NCBI GenBank assembly: GCA_026770025.1
Contig: JAMXDE010000073.1
Location: 1 to 64,000, forward strand
Direction: 5' to 3'
Length of the DNA stretch: 64,000 nt
Source of the DNA: Craspedostauros australis
Taxonomy: Eukaryota > Bacillariophyta > Bacillariophyceae > Mastogloiales > Achnanthaceae
The notes below the pieces were generated by a model. That model was given only the letters and a program-made list of their open reading frames with translations. It was not told the DNA's origin and searched no databases. Numbering within the stretch: position 1 is the stretch's first letter; every line of letters starts with the position of its first letter. Below, piece after piece: positions 11,691 to 23,200 of this stretch. Position numbers and translations under genes: made by a program.

Positions 11691-13077
11691 GCGTACAGGA
11701 CTGTGGCGAGGGTGCAGTCCATTTCCATCTTGGGACCAGCAATTCGCACCATCTATTTCAGCGCTGCACAACTTGCATCGTATGCGTCTCGTGCATTGCA
11801 GCCTGTCCATCCCCCTTGCTACCACGCTGACATAACAGACAGGAGAAAGAGGAACAAGGACCATGCCTACCATCCTGGTTGACGGCCCATGGCACATCGC
11901 ACTGCATCACGATACTGACAACATCACTCGCCGCGCAACAAGAGTTTTGTGTTCACGCCAACGATTCTGTGCGAGCACAAGGTAGAGTCACTCTCCGGAA
12001 ATTCAAGAATCGCGAGCAAGGCCCAAACGATGGAAGAAAAAGGAACGTTTTGGGACGAATGACCACTGCGACTAAATTGAAACGTCAATGAGCTCTGTGG
12101 CGTCTGTGCGTTATTCACCTAATACGTAGATTTGACATGACTTTCAACCCTCTATAACTTTAAAATGATTGGACGGAACAATTCTAGTTCTTGCCATATG
12201 ATGTATTTGATGTAGGAGAAGAGATATACGCAGTTTTTTTCAACACAGAAACGACGTTCCCGAGAAAGGTGTACTATTTTCGCTCAGGCGGGTCTTATTC
12301 ATCTTACATCGCTACGTTTCAAGGAAGGCAAAGAGCTCCAAATCAATCTTTCATATTCCATCCGCCGTATTCACAAGGGCGGACAGAGCTCGACAGCAAT
12401 CAGCGGGTGAGAGTGAGAGAGAGATCTACTCTACTGTACTCTACTCTATTGCGCAGGCAATGGCATAGGCGCTCGCATGTCTCGTAGAGGATAGTAGAGT
12501 AGTCTTCTTTACCATCGCATTTGCCTCCATTTGCATGCGTTAGCCGTCGATGATGTCACCTTCTGTTGCTCCGGGAAATGCTCGCAGCGTCAGCGCATCA
12601 AGGTGACGTCGAAGTCGAAGCTGAAGTGCACCGAGTTCTTTCCCTTTAGTCTCGCTCTTATATCGACATGTCAACGCATGATATCAATACTCGCCGCGAC
12701 CTGTGGACAGCAGAGACCATCGCGTTGATGGTGCTCGTGCCTTCCGCGCCACCGTTGATTGTGTGGCATAGGAGCGGCCTTCCTCGAAAACCCTGCAATA
12801 TCCTGCATGCACATCGTCTTGGCTCAGTCGCCACACCACGCCATGCCACGCCGCGGCACCGGCGACTTCGTCAACGCCACAAGAAGATGGTCCGCAGAAG
12901 CAGCGGGATTGGAAGTGTACTTCCGCTCCGTTTCCTTTCGTGCTGCTCGATGCGGTCTCCTGGTACAAAGCTCGACGCCGTAGCGGCGTTGCGGATGCAA
13001 GACCCGCTCCATCCATCCATTGCGGACGGACTACCCAGGTACGAATCGTCCGGGACCATCTTGGGCGGCACATTGCC
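11691..13077. other. No gene recognised
   Basis: A 98-codon open frame at about 12.19-12.49 kb lacks an ATG start. Around 12.5-13.05 kb several frames are open on both strands without a recognisable motif. A short (TCTAC)-rich tract lies near 12.43 kb. Part of 12.9-13.08 kb is probably the 3' end of the neighbouring minus-strand gene's transcript. Confidence 0.35.
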
Positions 13078-13548
13078 TTACTGCTTCCAAGGCAAATACA
13101 GCTCGCCCCTCGATGCAAGGTGGAAGAGTTCGTAGCTGTAGGATCCAACGAACCCAAGGATGGCAACGCCTGCAAAGATGGGAATGAAGAGATCGCGGTC
13201 AGTTTTGGATGAGCTCATCCCTTCCTCGCCGCCTGATGAGCGCTCCCTCTGCAGCCACTGCAGCTCGTTGCGGAGCTTCGACGCATCGCTGGAAGCTGTC
13301 GGTAGCTTGTCATTCGTTGACGATGTGTCGGAGCTGCCCCAACCATCATCTTCGTCGCTGCCACCATCCGCGTCTTTGATGTTGAATATCGCGGATCCAG
13401 CAGAGTGCCGCCCTTCTCTTCTCTGCTGCTGCGCAGTCAGGCCATGGAATGGTTTGGTGCATTGCTGGTGATGGCACAATGATCGGATTTGGAAGGCTCC
13501 CACTTCAACCATCACGATCGCGACGACGAGGAACAGCTGGCATGACAT
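13078..13548 (-). CDS. Small membrane protein with plastid-type targeting peptide
   Basis: I place the start at the ATG at 13548 (MSCQLFLVV), giving 156 residues; the frame is open for 98 codons further upstream, but that part is His/Gln-rich and looks like leader sequence. An in-frame ATG at 13590 is the alternative. Residues 4-18 form a hydrophobic signal peptide that ends VGAF, matching the Ala-Phe cleavage motif with Phe at +1 that directs proteins into the four-membrane plastids of diatoms and related algae. A hydrophilic Ser/Asp/Gly-rich middle with a short helical Arg/Glu segment follows. One membrane span lies at residues about 120-143 (LFIPIFAGVAILGFVG), leaving a short C-terminal tail. 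A thylakoid or plastid-envelope protein is likely; the exact role is unknown. A Copia LTR begins 412 bp upstream of the start codon. Confidence 0.75.
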   Translation of the reverse strand: MSCQLFLVVAIVMVEVGAFQIRSLCHHQQCTKPFHGLTAQQQRREGRHSAGSAIFNIKDADGGSDEDDGWGSSDTSSTNDKLPTASSDASKLRNELQWLQRERSSGGEEGMSSSKTDRDLFIPIFAGVAILGFVGSYSYELFHLASRGELYLPWKQ

Positions 13549-13959
13549 GGTCGTGGTGACCAGAATGAGTGGCCTTGCAGTCAGATTCATCAGTCCTTTC
13601 CGAGTCTCTCGCTGTTGTTGGTGATGTTGATGCTGTTGATAATGATGATAGCGACGATTGTGGTGTGTGTGAAGCCAACGGGGGAACTTCTGTCGCACAC
13701 GATTTGCGTAATCGTGGATCCGAGACAACATCAGACCAAAATTGGATACATATACCAAACGTAAGGTAACCAATTCAGATACCTTGAGTACCTCAAACTG
13801 AGTCGATACCATCGGACGAAACCGAACACGCGGAAACTTCATGTCTTTTTACACGGTCTACGGTTTGGACAGACGGTCAGACGAACCAATCCTGCATACA
13901 ATCTTGGCAACGTGGCCACAAATTTCATGCAAGAGTTCGGCGATGGCGACGATGGCGAC

Positions 13960-14124
13960 TGACAACTTTCTCTGTACCTTCTTACCTCTTTACTAATCAT
14001 ATTAGTCACAAATACTGGTCGGGGGTTTGTCTTCGGACAACTCACAAATAAAGAACAAGAGCTCCGACCAGGGCACGCAACAACGGGCCAATACGTCTAC
14101 AGTAGTTACTTGTGCACTTTGACA
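13960..14124 (+). repeat. 5' LTR of the outer Copia
   Basis: A 165-bp direct repeat of 34704-34868, with TG and CA ends. It carries an AATAAA near 14047, plausibly the polyadenylation signal. Only two substitutions separate the two copies. Confidence 0.92.
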
Positions 14125-14125
14125 G

Positions 14126-14145
14126 ATTAAGAGTCGTGATCTACC
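14126..14145 (+). other. Probable primer-binding site matching the tRNA-Lys anticodon region
   Basis: One base after the 5' LTR the sequence ATTAAGAGTC begins. Its complement, GACTCTTAAT, equals the anticodon loop of eukaryotic tRNA-Lys(CUU), and the following bases complement GGTAGA of the D-arm, with about two bases missing between the blocks. Drosophila copia is known to prime from an internal fragment of tRNA-iMet cut near position 39; this looks like the same strategy with another tRNA. The tRNA comparison is from memory. Confidence 0.55.
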
Positions 14146-17100
14146 ATCAAGCTTATCACGTTACAATACCAACCACCATGGCAAGACCAATCAACAACCG
14201 TACCTGGACGACCGTCATCAAGGAGCTTGTTGAGCTCGAAGACGATGACATGGAGTTCATCCGCAAGAAGCTTGGCAGGATCGAACGCACCATCCAGAGT
14301 CTGGAGAAGAACATCATCCAGGTGCTGTCTCTTTCGCCAACACTCACCTCAATCAACATTGAGAACATCCTCCGCATCTTTGCCTTCGCCAAGGAGCGCC
14401 AGGTTGATCAAGCTACCAACTGGGATGCAATTGACAAGTTCATCAAGTCCTCTGGGTACACAGTGCCCTCCATCAAGACTCCCGTCGTGCTCAAAGCCAT
14501 CCAGCTCCAATTGGAGGCGGATATGAAGGCAGCAAGCCGCGAACTCACTGAGGCTGCAAGCCATGAGGTCGTGGTACATTCGCCACGGCGCCAGCAGGAA
14601 CTTAGTCAATCACCATCGACGCCAACCGGATGGAAATACGATAAGATCACCATGCCGGAGGCAGAGACATTCAGTGGTCTCAACATTGAGTGGTACCAAT
14701 GGAAGACAGACTTCATGCGGCAGTTGGTCACCTCCAAGTTTGCGGACTACATGCTGCAAGAGAAACCACCACACTACCGCGCATCAGTGGACGCTCAGTT
14801 CTACGCAGTGCTCCGCTCCAAAACCTGCAAGGGAGACGCGCAGTACATTGTCACAGCAGAGGAACCCAGCGGCCACGCCGCCTTCCAATCTCTCATTCGC
14901 ATCTACGAGTCCGCCAAGAATCAGGCCGGCATCGTGGCAGAGGAGGAGGAAAGACTCTCCAAGCTCATATACTCTGGCAACGGTTCCTTTGGGACTTTCG
15001 TCAATGACTTTTCGATGTCCCTCCATGCAATCGAGGACAATGGCAAGCCAATGAACGATCAGGAGAAGATCGCAAGGTTTTTCCGCAGCATCCGCGACGA
15101 GCGATTTGCCAGCGTGATCACAAGCCTACAGCAGACCAAGGAGTCCTTCTCCTGGGTCCGCGAGACGCGCATGCGCCATGACAAGATCCTCGCCAACGCC
15201 GACCTCGACAAGTCCCCAGGACGCAGCCGACGCATGCACCAGAAGGACAGTCGTCCCGACCGCAAGTGATCATTCGACAAGGCATCCAGCGACCGCAAGA
15301 AGTCCTCCCATTACCGCCTGCCGGACGTGGTGTTCCGCAGTCTTCCATCCGCAGCACAAGTGCTCGTGGTGGAGTCTTCACGCCACTTCCGCAGCACCGG
15401 AGAGCTCATGGGTGAGGCTGCGCTCAAACGCGCTAAGCCCACCGAGTACGCCAAAACCCAAGAGCAACAAGCTCAGCGCAAGTCCAACAAGCGCGCGAGA
15501 TTCGGCAACAAGACCGATCGTGTCAAGAAGTACGGACCGTGTGACAACAGTACCTGACAACCACCGGCGGCTGTCACACGCCGTCAATCGGGAGTCAGCA
15601 TTCGTATCAAGGATCGGGAGAATACCGAACTGGAGAGTGATACTGCGGAGAGTAAGCCGGCGGCCAGGGCCCCGGATGCGCTACGAGTGTCGCGTCACAG
15701 CACAACCCACCCACATACAGAGCACACGATTCGACGGGCAAGAGTATCGAATAGTAGCCACGGCTATATCATTCTAGACTCAGGGGCGGACGGCGACATT
15801 GTACACGAGTCTGGATGGGAAGTGACCCGACAGCATACGCAGAAGTTCCACGCTCGCGGCGCGACTGTGGATTCACCGGTCGAGGCGTTTGCAATGGTTG
15901 ACGCAGTGACTGCATACGATTCGCCGCAAGGCGGAGTGATTCTCATCAAGGCGTTCTTCGTGGCTCTTGACAAGCATCCACGGCAGATGGAGTCGCTATT
16001 CAACACGCACCACATGCGAGCCTCCGGAGTACGCGTATACGACAGACTTCGACAACACGACGGGCAGCAACGGATATCGTCTGGCGACATCAGCATCCCA
16101 CTAGCGAACCATGACGGCAATACCCTATGCATCCCAATCCGCAGACCAACAGCTCACGAGCTCACCCAAGCCGCGCACATCACGATTTGCAACAGGCACC
16201 GACGCCTCAGGCGATCCCACACACATGTCGACTTCGACAAAGTATTCCAACATCTCCCACCACAAGTGGTGGCGAAGACCAAGGAAGCATCCACCCAGCT
16301 GGCCGACACACCCATCGAGGCCAAGTCAAGACTCATCCCAAGGCAGTATCGAGCACAGCAAGTAGGTGCGTTGCAACCATACCGAATCAATGGCAGGGTG
16401 GACACAGATCCATTTTTCTCCACAGTCCCATCCATCCGACAATACCGATGCATCCAACTCTTCACACACAGCGAATCCAAGTTCATCTGGGCCAAACCGC
16501 TCCGAAGGGAGGCGATGGCGCCAGGGGCGCTGACGGAATTCATTGTGCAGGTCGGGGCACCGGATCTACTCATCTCGGACAACTCGCAAGTCCAAGCCGG
16601 TAAGGCATGGAAGGCTGTAACCACAAGGTACATGATCAAGCACTCCTTCACCGCTCCAATGAACCAGAACCAGAACCGCGCAGAGCGAGCCATCGGGAAC
16701 ATCAAGCGACACGCGTATCAGATGCTCTGGGCCGCGACTGCACCACTCACATTTTGGTGTCACGCAGTGCAGCACGCTATCGACGTATGGAACTACACGG
16801 CCAAAGAAAGCACTCAGTGGCGCACTCCAATCGAGATGTTGCGAGGCAACACACTGGACATCTCCATGTTCCGATTCACGTTCTTTCAGCCAATCTGGTA
16901 TTTTGAGCCGATGACGAAGTTCCCGCACCATCCATTCAAGCCTGGGCATTTCTTGGGGATTGCATGGGACCATGGGGACCCTTTCACCTATTACATTTGG
17001 TCGCCAAAAGGCGAAGACGTAACCAAGGGCACGGCCCTGGTGCGCAACATCGTAAAACCACGAATCGCGGACGACGCAAGTGCACCGCGCATTACCGACG

Positions 17101-19327
17101 AGGAAGTGCAACGAATCGCACGCCTCGATCTGATACACTATCAAACCAATGGCGAATCGGGACAGCGGGCGCGAACCAAGACTATGCTGGCGCAGCTTGC
17201 TCGACAGGTCCGAGAGGCCATCGACGCAATTGCCATGCGGTCAGGGGCGGCAGCTCGCATTCCTGAAACAGGACCACCGGAGGTCAGGGGTGTTGCGGTA
17301 TATGAAAACAGCACTCCCAATGAAGACTGATGGTTCGGTCAGCCAAATGTCGTCGCCGACGACAACGACGACCGCGACAGCGGGCCCACGGGCGCAATAT
17401 CCGACGACGACGGGGACGATGATCGCTCCACTGGCAACATCTCGGACGAATCCGATGACTACAAGCCGGTGAGGATCCCATATCCACCCAAGCAGCGGAT
17501 TCAGGGGCGTATCGACACTCTGGCTGAGCGCGAGCATGACTAAATGTTCCAGAATCAGATCACAAAAGACGAAACGAACGATCCAGCCATCACATCTGTC
17601 GCAGGCCATTCATTCAGAGACGGACATCTTCATCTCAACGTGAAATGGGACAACAACGAGACGCAATGGTTCAGATACGACATCCTGAGGGCAGACCATC
17701 CTGAGATCGTAGCGAGATACATCATCGCGAACGAACCGAAACGGCATGACCGACACAATCGGCAATCGACAACAATGCTGAAATGAGCAAAGCACGCCGT
17801 GCGAGCGATCCGACGACGCATGCAACGCATCGAGCGCACGCACCAATTCACAATTGACGACGACGACAACATATCCATACTGAGACGCATACGGCCAGGG
17901 AAGAAGAAACCAAAGAAGGACTTCTTTGCCACTATGTTCCAGTACGGAGTGGAAGTGCCATGCAACATGAAGCACGCACTCCAACTCGACGAAGCGAATG
18001 GAGATACACTTTGGCGCGACGCAGCCAAGAAGGAGATCGATGCTCTCATCGAGCTCGACTGCTTCGAATTTCACCCATCCACTCATCAACCTTCCTCGGA
18101 CTACCAGAGCACAAAGCTACGGCTAATCTTCGCAGTCAAACAAGATCTGCGACGCAAGGGGCGTCTGGTCGCCGGAGGTCATCTCATCGAACTTGCTGAC
18201 AACATCAGAGTATACTCGTCCACAGTGAAGTCCACCAGTGTTTGGATACTCGACGTCATCGCGGACGCCAACAAGCTGAAGCAATTATGCGGCGATGTGG
18301 GCAATGCATTCGTCAACGCATACACCAACAAGAAAATCTACGCGAGAGCTGGAAAGGAATTCGACCACCGTGAGGGCCAAACAATCGTACTCAAGAAGGC
18401 GCTGTATGGACTCAGATCGAGTGCACAACGATTCCACGCTCACTTTGCGAACACACTCTCATCCATGGGGTTCTCCCCATCACGTCACAACCAAGATGTA
18501 TGGATCAAGCTCAGAGACAACACTGGCTACGATTACATCTGCACGCATGTCGACGACTTCAAGATCGTGGCCAAGGATCCTGATCAATACATAAAGTCCA
18601 TCCAACAAGTCTACACGATCAAAGACATTGGACCACCCAAATACTATCTGGGCAACGACTACTCCAGGAATGCCAAGGGCAAATGGAGCGTCAGATGCAA
18701 CAAGTACATCGCCAACGCGCTGGACAAAGTCGAGCGACAACATGGCAAGCTGCACGAACAGCAAGTACCGATGCGCAACAAGGATCATCCGGAGACGGAC
18801 GATACCGAACTACTAACACCTGATGAACACCAGCAGTTCCAACAGCTTATCGGCATGCTGAACTGGGTCGTTCAGCTTGGACGTTTCGACGTCGCCTTTG
18901 CAACTTCTTCACTTTCTCGCTTCACTGCATCACCACGAAAAGGACATCTTGTGCGAGCACTCAAGATCTGGGGCTACCTCAAAGGAAAGTCCACACTCAG
19001 AACGCAAGTTGACTCCAGGCCCATGATACTCGACAACTTCAACTCGACGCCTTCCAACCCAGAATTGGTGGTGCAAATGAAAGAAGAGTACCCTGAGGCA
19101 GCGGAGGACATCGATGACCGATCGCCCAAGCCGATTTACCCGGAACTGCCTATGTATGCATTCGTCGATGCGGACCACGCACACAATCTCGTCACATGGC
19201 GATCCAACACTGGGATCATACTATTCCTTGGCAGGACCCCTGTGTACTTCACGAGCAAGAGGCAAACATCGGTTACCACGTCAACGTACGGCGCGGAATT
19301 CAACGCTATGCGATCAGTGACGGAGGA

Positions 19328-19333
19328 AATCAT
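19328..19333. repeat. Target site duplication, left (AATCAT)
   Basis: The six bases AATCAT directly precede the first LTR of the nested pair and recur directly after the last one. Five bases is usual for Copia, so one base may match by chance. Confidence 0.85.
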
Positions 19334-20128
19334 TGTCGAGATGTACATGTGAGTATATGTCAAGATGTACGTGTATATGTGCATCGTTCACCCGCTATTC
19401 TCTCATACACACTTGGACGGTATAACTATACTCGTGTCGATAGTATACTGTGATTCGTCAGAATTACAGGGGAAATGGAACACACCAAAAGGGGCAAGAT
19501 TTCTGGAGGAAATTTGCAAATAACGATTTCTGGAAGAATCAGAAGATCGTCCGTCCATGCATCAATGGTACCAAGAGAATCTCGAGGTACTTCCCAACTA
19601 AACCTCAGATGACGATATCATCTGACAGACTACTGCATCACCAATGGAACGCAACATCTGGAGAGCAGAAGGACGCCTACTGACGTCGACAGGATGTCAA
19701 CATGTCACCACGTCGACAGCTGTCTCCAAGTCAGAGCAGGAGGCGAAGATGCGATGACCCATGAAGATCATGGATACTGAAGATGAACTTCAAATGGTAA
19801 GTACTCATGGAGTAGGAACCAGTACTGAATGAACAGAGTGTCGAATGCGGAGTACGCATCGAACACGAAGCATCGTGTAGCACGAGCACATGATAATGAG
19901 AGAGAGAGAGAGAGAGAATACAGAGAGGAGCGAGAGAGGATCTCGCGTACCGACTCATAGTCGGAGACTGAATCTACGAAACAGATTGAAGCGCCGAGAG
20001 CATCGGGCAAGAGAACGAACGGACACCGAGAGTATCGGAGTGCCAACGTAATGAAATAGCAAACAGACGACTATCAACCAACACCATCTTCCACGATCGT
20101 AGGTTACCGTGAGCGGAACTTGCCAACA
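19334..20128 (+). repeat. Nested Copia LTR, first copy (795 bp)
   Basis: TGTCGAG to CCAACA, with (GA)10 near 19.9 kb. It differs from the other two copies at three positions apart from the GA tract. It contains TGACGTCGAC near 19682, a CRE-like motif. Confidence 0.93.
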
Positions 20129-20210
20129 CGTTTATAAACGATAGATCAGGGCGAGCCCGCGAATCGTATCGTGCGAGGAAGACGAACATCATTCAAGAGC
20201 AGCAGGCTGA

Positions 20211-23200
20211 ATGAGCGAGGAAGAGGAATTGAAAGACATCCCTCTGTCCAATCTGACTATCAAGAGAGAAGAAGGTGCGAGTGAGACTCCACCACGAAAA
20301 GAGAAGGAAGCAGCCGCGGCTACTGTCCTATCAGGCGCAGACGCAAGCGCGATCGACGAGACCGAAGAAGAACGGTCTGCAAGACTACACCGTAAGGAGA
20401 AGAGGATTCTCAAGGCGGTCAAGCAAGAGGAGACTGGTGTGACGAAGAGCATTCGCACAGCCAAACAGGGTGGGAAAAGTGAGACACCACCAGGAGGAGA
20501 ATTTGTGAGCAAATCAGTCCTCGCGAAACAACAAGCGAAAATCGAAGAATCGGCAACACAGAAACCGACGGAAATCAAGGGCGCGAGCGCACCAACGACG
20601 AAACAACGAATCAACATGGCGACATCAGCCAACATGAACAAGCGACGCATCAAGGCGCCGATGTTCAGCGGTGAACAGGAAGACTACAGCGCATGGGAGT
20701 CCCAAGCGAAGGCATACGCTCGTGCACAGAAGACGAGAGACGTGATGTTGGGCAAGACCAAGGTGCCAACAGTGAGCAAGATCGCGGCAGCCGCCGATGA
20801 AGACAAGGAAGCGATGGAGGAGATCTACGAGCTGGGATGCGACTGCTTCAGCGATCTGATCCTCATGATGGATGCAGAGAAAGGAAAGGGCAAGCAGGCC
20901 ATCCAGTACATCAACCAATGCATCTCCGTCGACTACCCCGAAGGAGACGCACACGGAGCGTGGAATGTTCTCGCGGAGAAGTTCCGACCATCCGACGCGG
21001 TGACGAAGATCAAACTCAAGCGCCAATTCAACAACGAAAAGATGAAGAGAGACACGGACCCCGACATCTACATCACGCAACTCGAGAGTCTACGATCGCG
21101 TCTCCACGATGTCAAATACGAGATCACGGACGAGGAAATGATCATGCAAATCCTCAGCACGGTGAGCGTGGAATACAAAACCCACGTCATGAACTTCCAA
21201 CACCAACTCACGTTCAATCCGGAACTGGTTACCATCAACGCGATCAGAGGAGTACTCCGTACTGCATACGCCACCCACAGAGGAGGCAAGGCATACGTCG
21301 ACGACTTCCAAGATAGCAACACAAAGAGCAACGACACCGGCTTCACAAGCACCGGTAACTTCAAGGGTACTTGTCACAACTGTGGCGTATATGGCCATAG
21401 ATCCGCCGATTGCCCAGAACGCAAGAAATCGAACAACAAGAAAAACAACAACAACAACAAGATGAACGGAAAGCGCAACAAAGGAAGCGGCTTCAAGGGC
21501 AAGTGCAACTACTGCGGTATCTTCGGACACCGCGAGGAGGAGTGTCGAAAGAAGAAGTTCAACGAGAAGAAGAACAACGAACAAGCCAACGCGGCTACGG
21601 AAGGACACGACAAGAGCGGGCACGAGATGGTACTCTCAGCAAAGGACATGCCGCTCTGCATGTTGGTGTCCGACGACTACATCGAAGACTCCTTCTTCGA
21701 TAACTTCGCATGCGTTGGGAGTAACGACGAAGTACAGGATGATGAGATCATCCCGGAGTGGCTCAGCGAGGAGCCAATCATCCACGAGGTGGATCCAAGA
21801 CGCGAAGTGAGCTACGAATGCTGCTTCAACGCGCACGACCTGATCGGTTCATACGGCGACGAAGCTGAGATGGACGAGGCCAACGATAGCGACATCGAAG
21901 AGGCCATGAGCGATGACGACGCCGACGAAGACGGCGCAGATGAAGACGACGAGGCGAACCGCGACGAGTTGCCTCCTCCTCAAGCTGGGAGATACGAGAG
22001 AACGGGAACCTTCATCAATCAAGGCGAAACGCGCCGCGCCGCGGCGCCGCCTCCTCCAGCGGCGGGGAACAACAGATCGGGCATCTTCGACGAAGATGAC
22101 AGCGACGAATCCGAGGACGGTAATCATCCAGACGACAGCTTCAATCCAAACGAACGTGTCGTCTACCCAGGGAATATCGACTTCCCACCAATCGAGGATC
22201 CCAACAGGTCCAACTACCTCCATCGTCATGACACCGTCCCATATGCAACAGAGACAGCATTGGTGATCCAGAAGCAGCTCATCTTCGATGCAGTGATGGA
22301 AGCAGGAGTGAGCCTGTTCCCAGGAATCGCACAAGGAGTGCTGAGACCAATATGGGTAAACATGATGGGATCGATCCTATCCGAGAACTTCAGATCGATC
22401 GAAGAGATTCTCGCCAATTCGGTTGTGATCAATCGCATACTGGAAGCAGCCGAGACAGAGACGATCCCAGAGACAGATCTTCATTACATCCTTGGAGGAT
22501 GCATGCGCGTACTCTTACGCGAGCGACCACGCGTCCACCCATACGATCCAGCCACAGGATCTCATCGGAACACTACGATTCCATCGGACTACGCGCAACT
22601 ACCCGACGACATGGATGACGGAGACCATCATCATCCATACAACGAAGATGGAGTCCACGAAGACGACGACGACGGCAGCTTCAACGACGAGATAGCTGCG
22701 GCAGCTGTGGAGCAGCTCTACGAGCTGAGCACCAAGTACAAGGACAAGGTCAACAAGGACACCTGGCTCGCCGACAGTGGAGCTTCGTGTCACATCGTCA
22801 ATTCAGACGCCGCTCTCTTCAACGTGCGGCACATCAAGTCCTTCGTCCAAGTGGGAGACAGCACAAAGCTGGATTCTCCTAAGATGGGGTCCATTCGCTT
22901 GAAGATCAAGCAGCGAGACAACACTGGCCACATCATCCGGCTCGATGACGTGAAGTACACACCGAAAATGGCGGTGAACCTTTTCTCCACGAACAAGGCT
23001 CTGTACAACGGTTACCAGCTTGGTAACAATGGCATTCTGATGGACATCATCAACGGATCCGGAATGAAGATCGTATTCGACCGAGTCTTCCCCACATCCA
23101 ACGGATTCATCACGGGAGTGCAGATGCATCCCATCATGCCAACAGACGACGACAAGGCTTGTACAGCTATCGTCAAGAATCCATCCAAGGAGATCAGCGC

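Noticed and set aside
19450-19683. 77-codon frame conserved in all three nested LTRs
   Set aside because: It starts at GTG and its conservation follows from the LTRs being near-identical copies.
20837-21316. 159-codon frame within the nested Copia gag
   Set aside because: It is a shadow of the gag-pol frame; it repeats in the second unit only because the DNA is the same.
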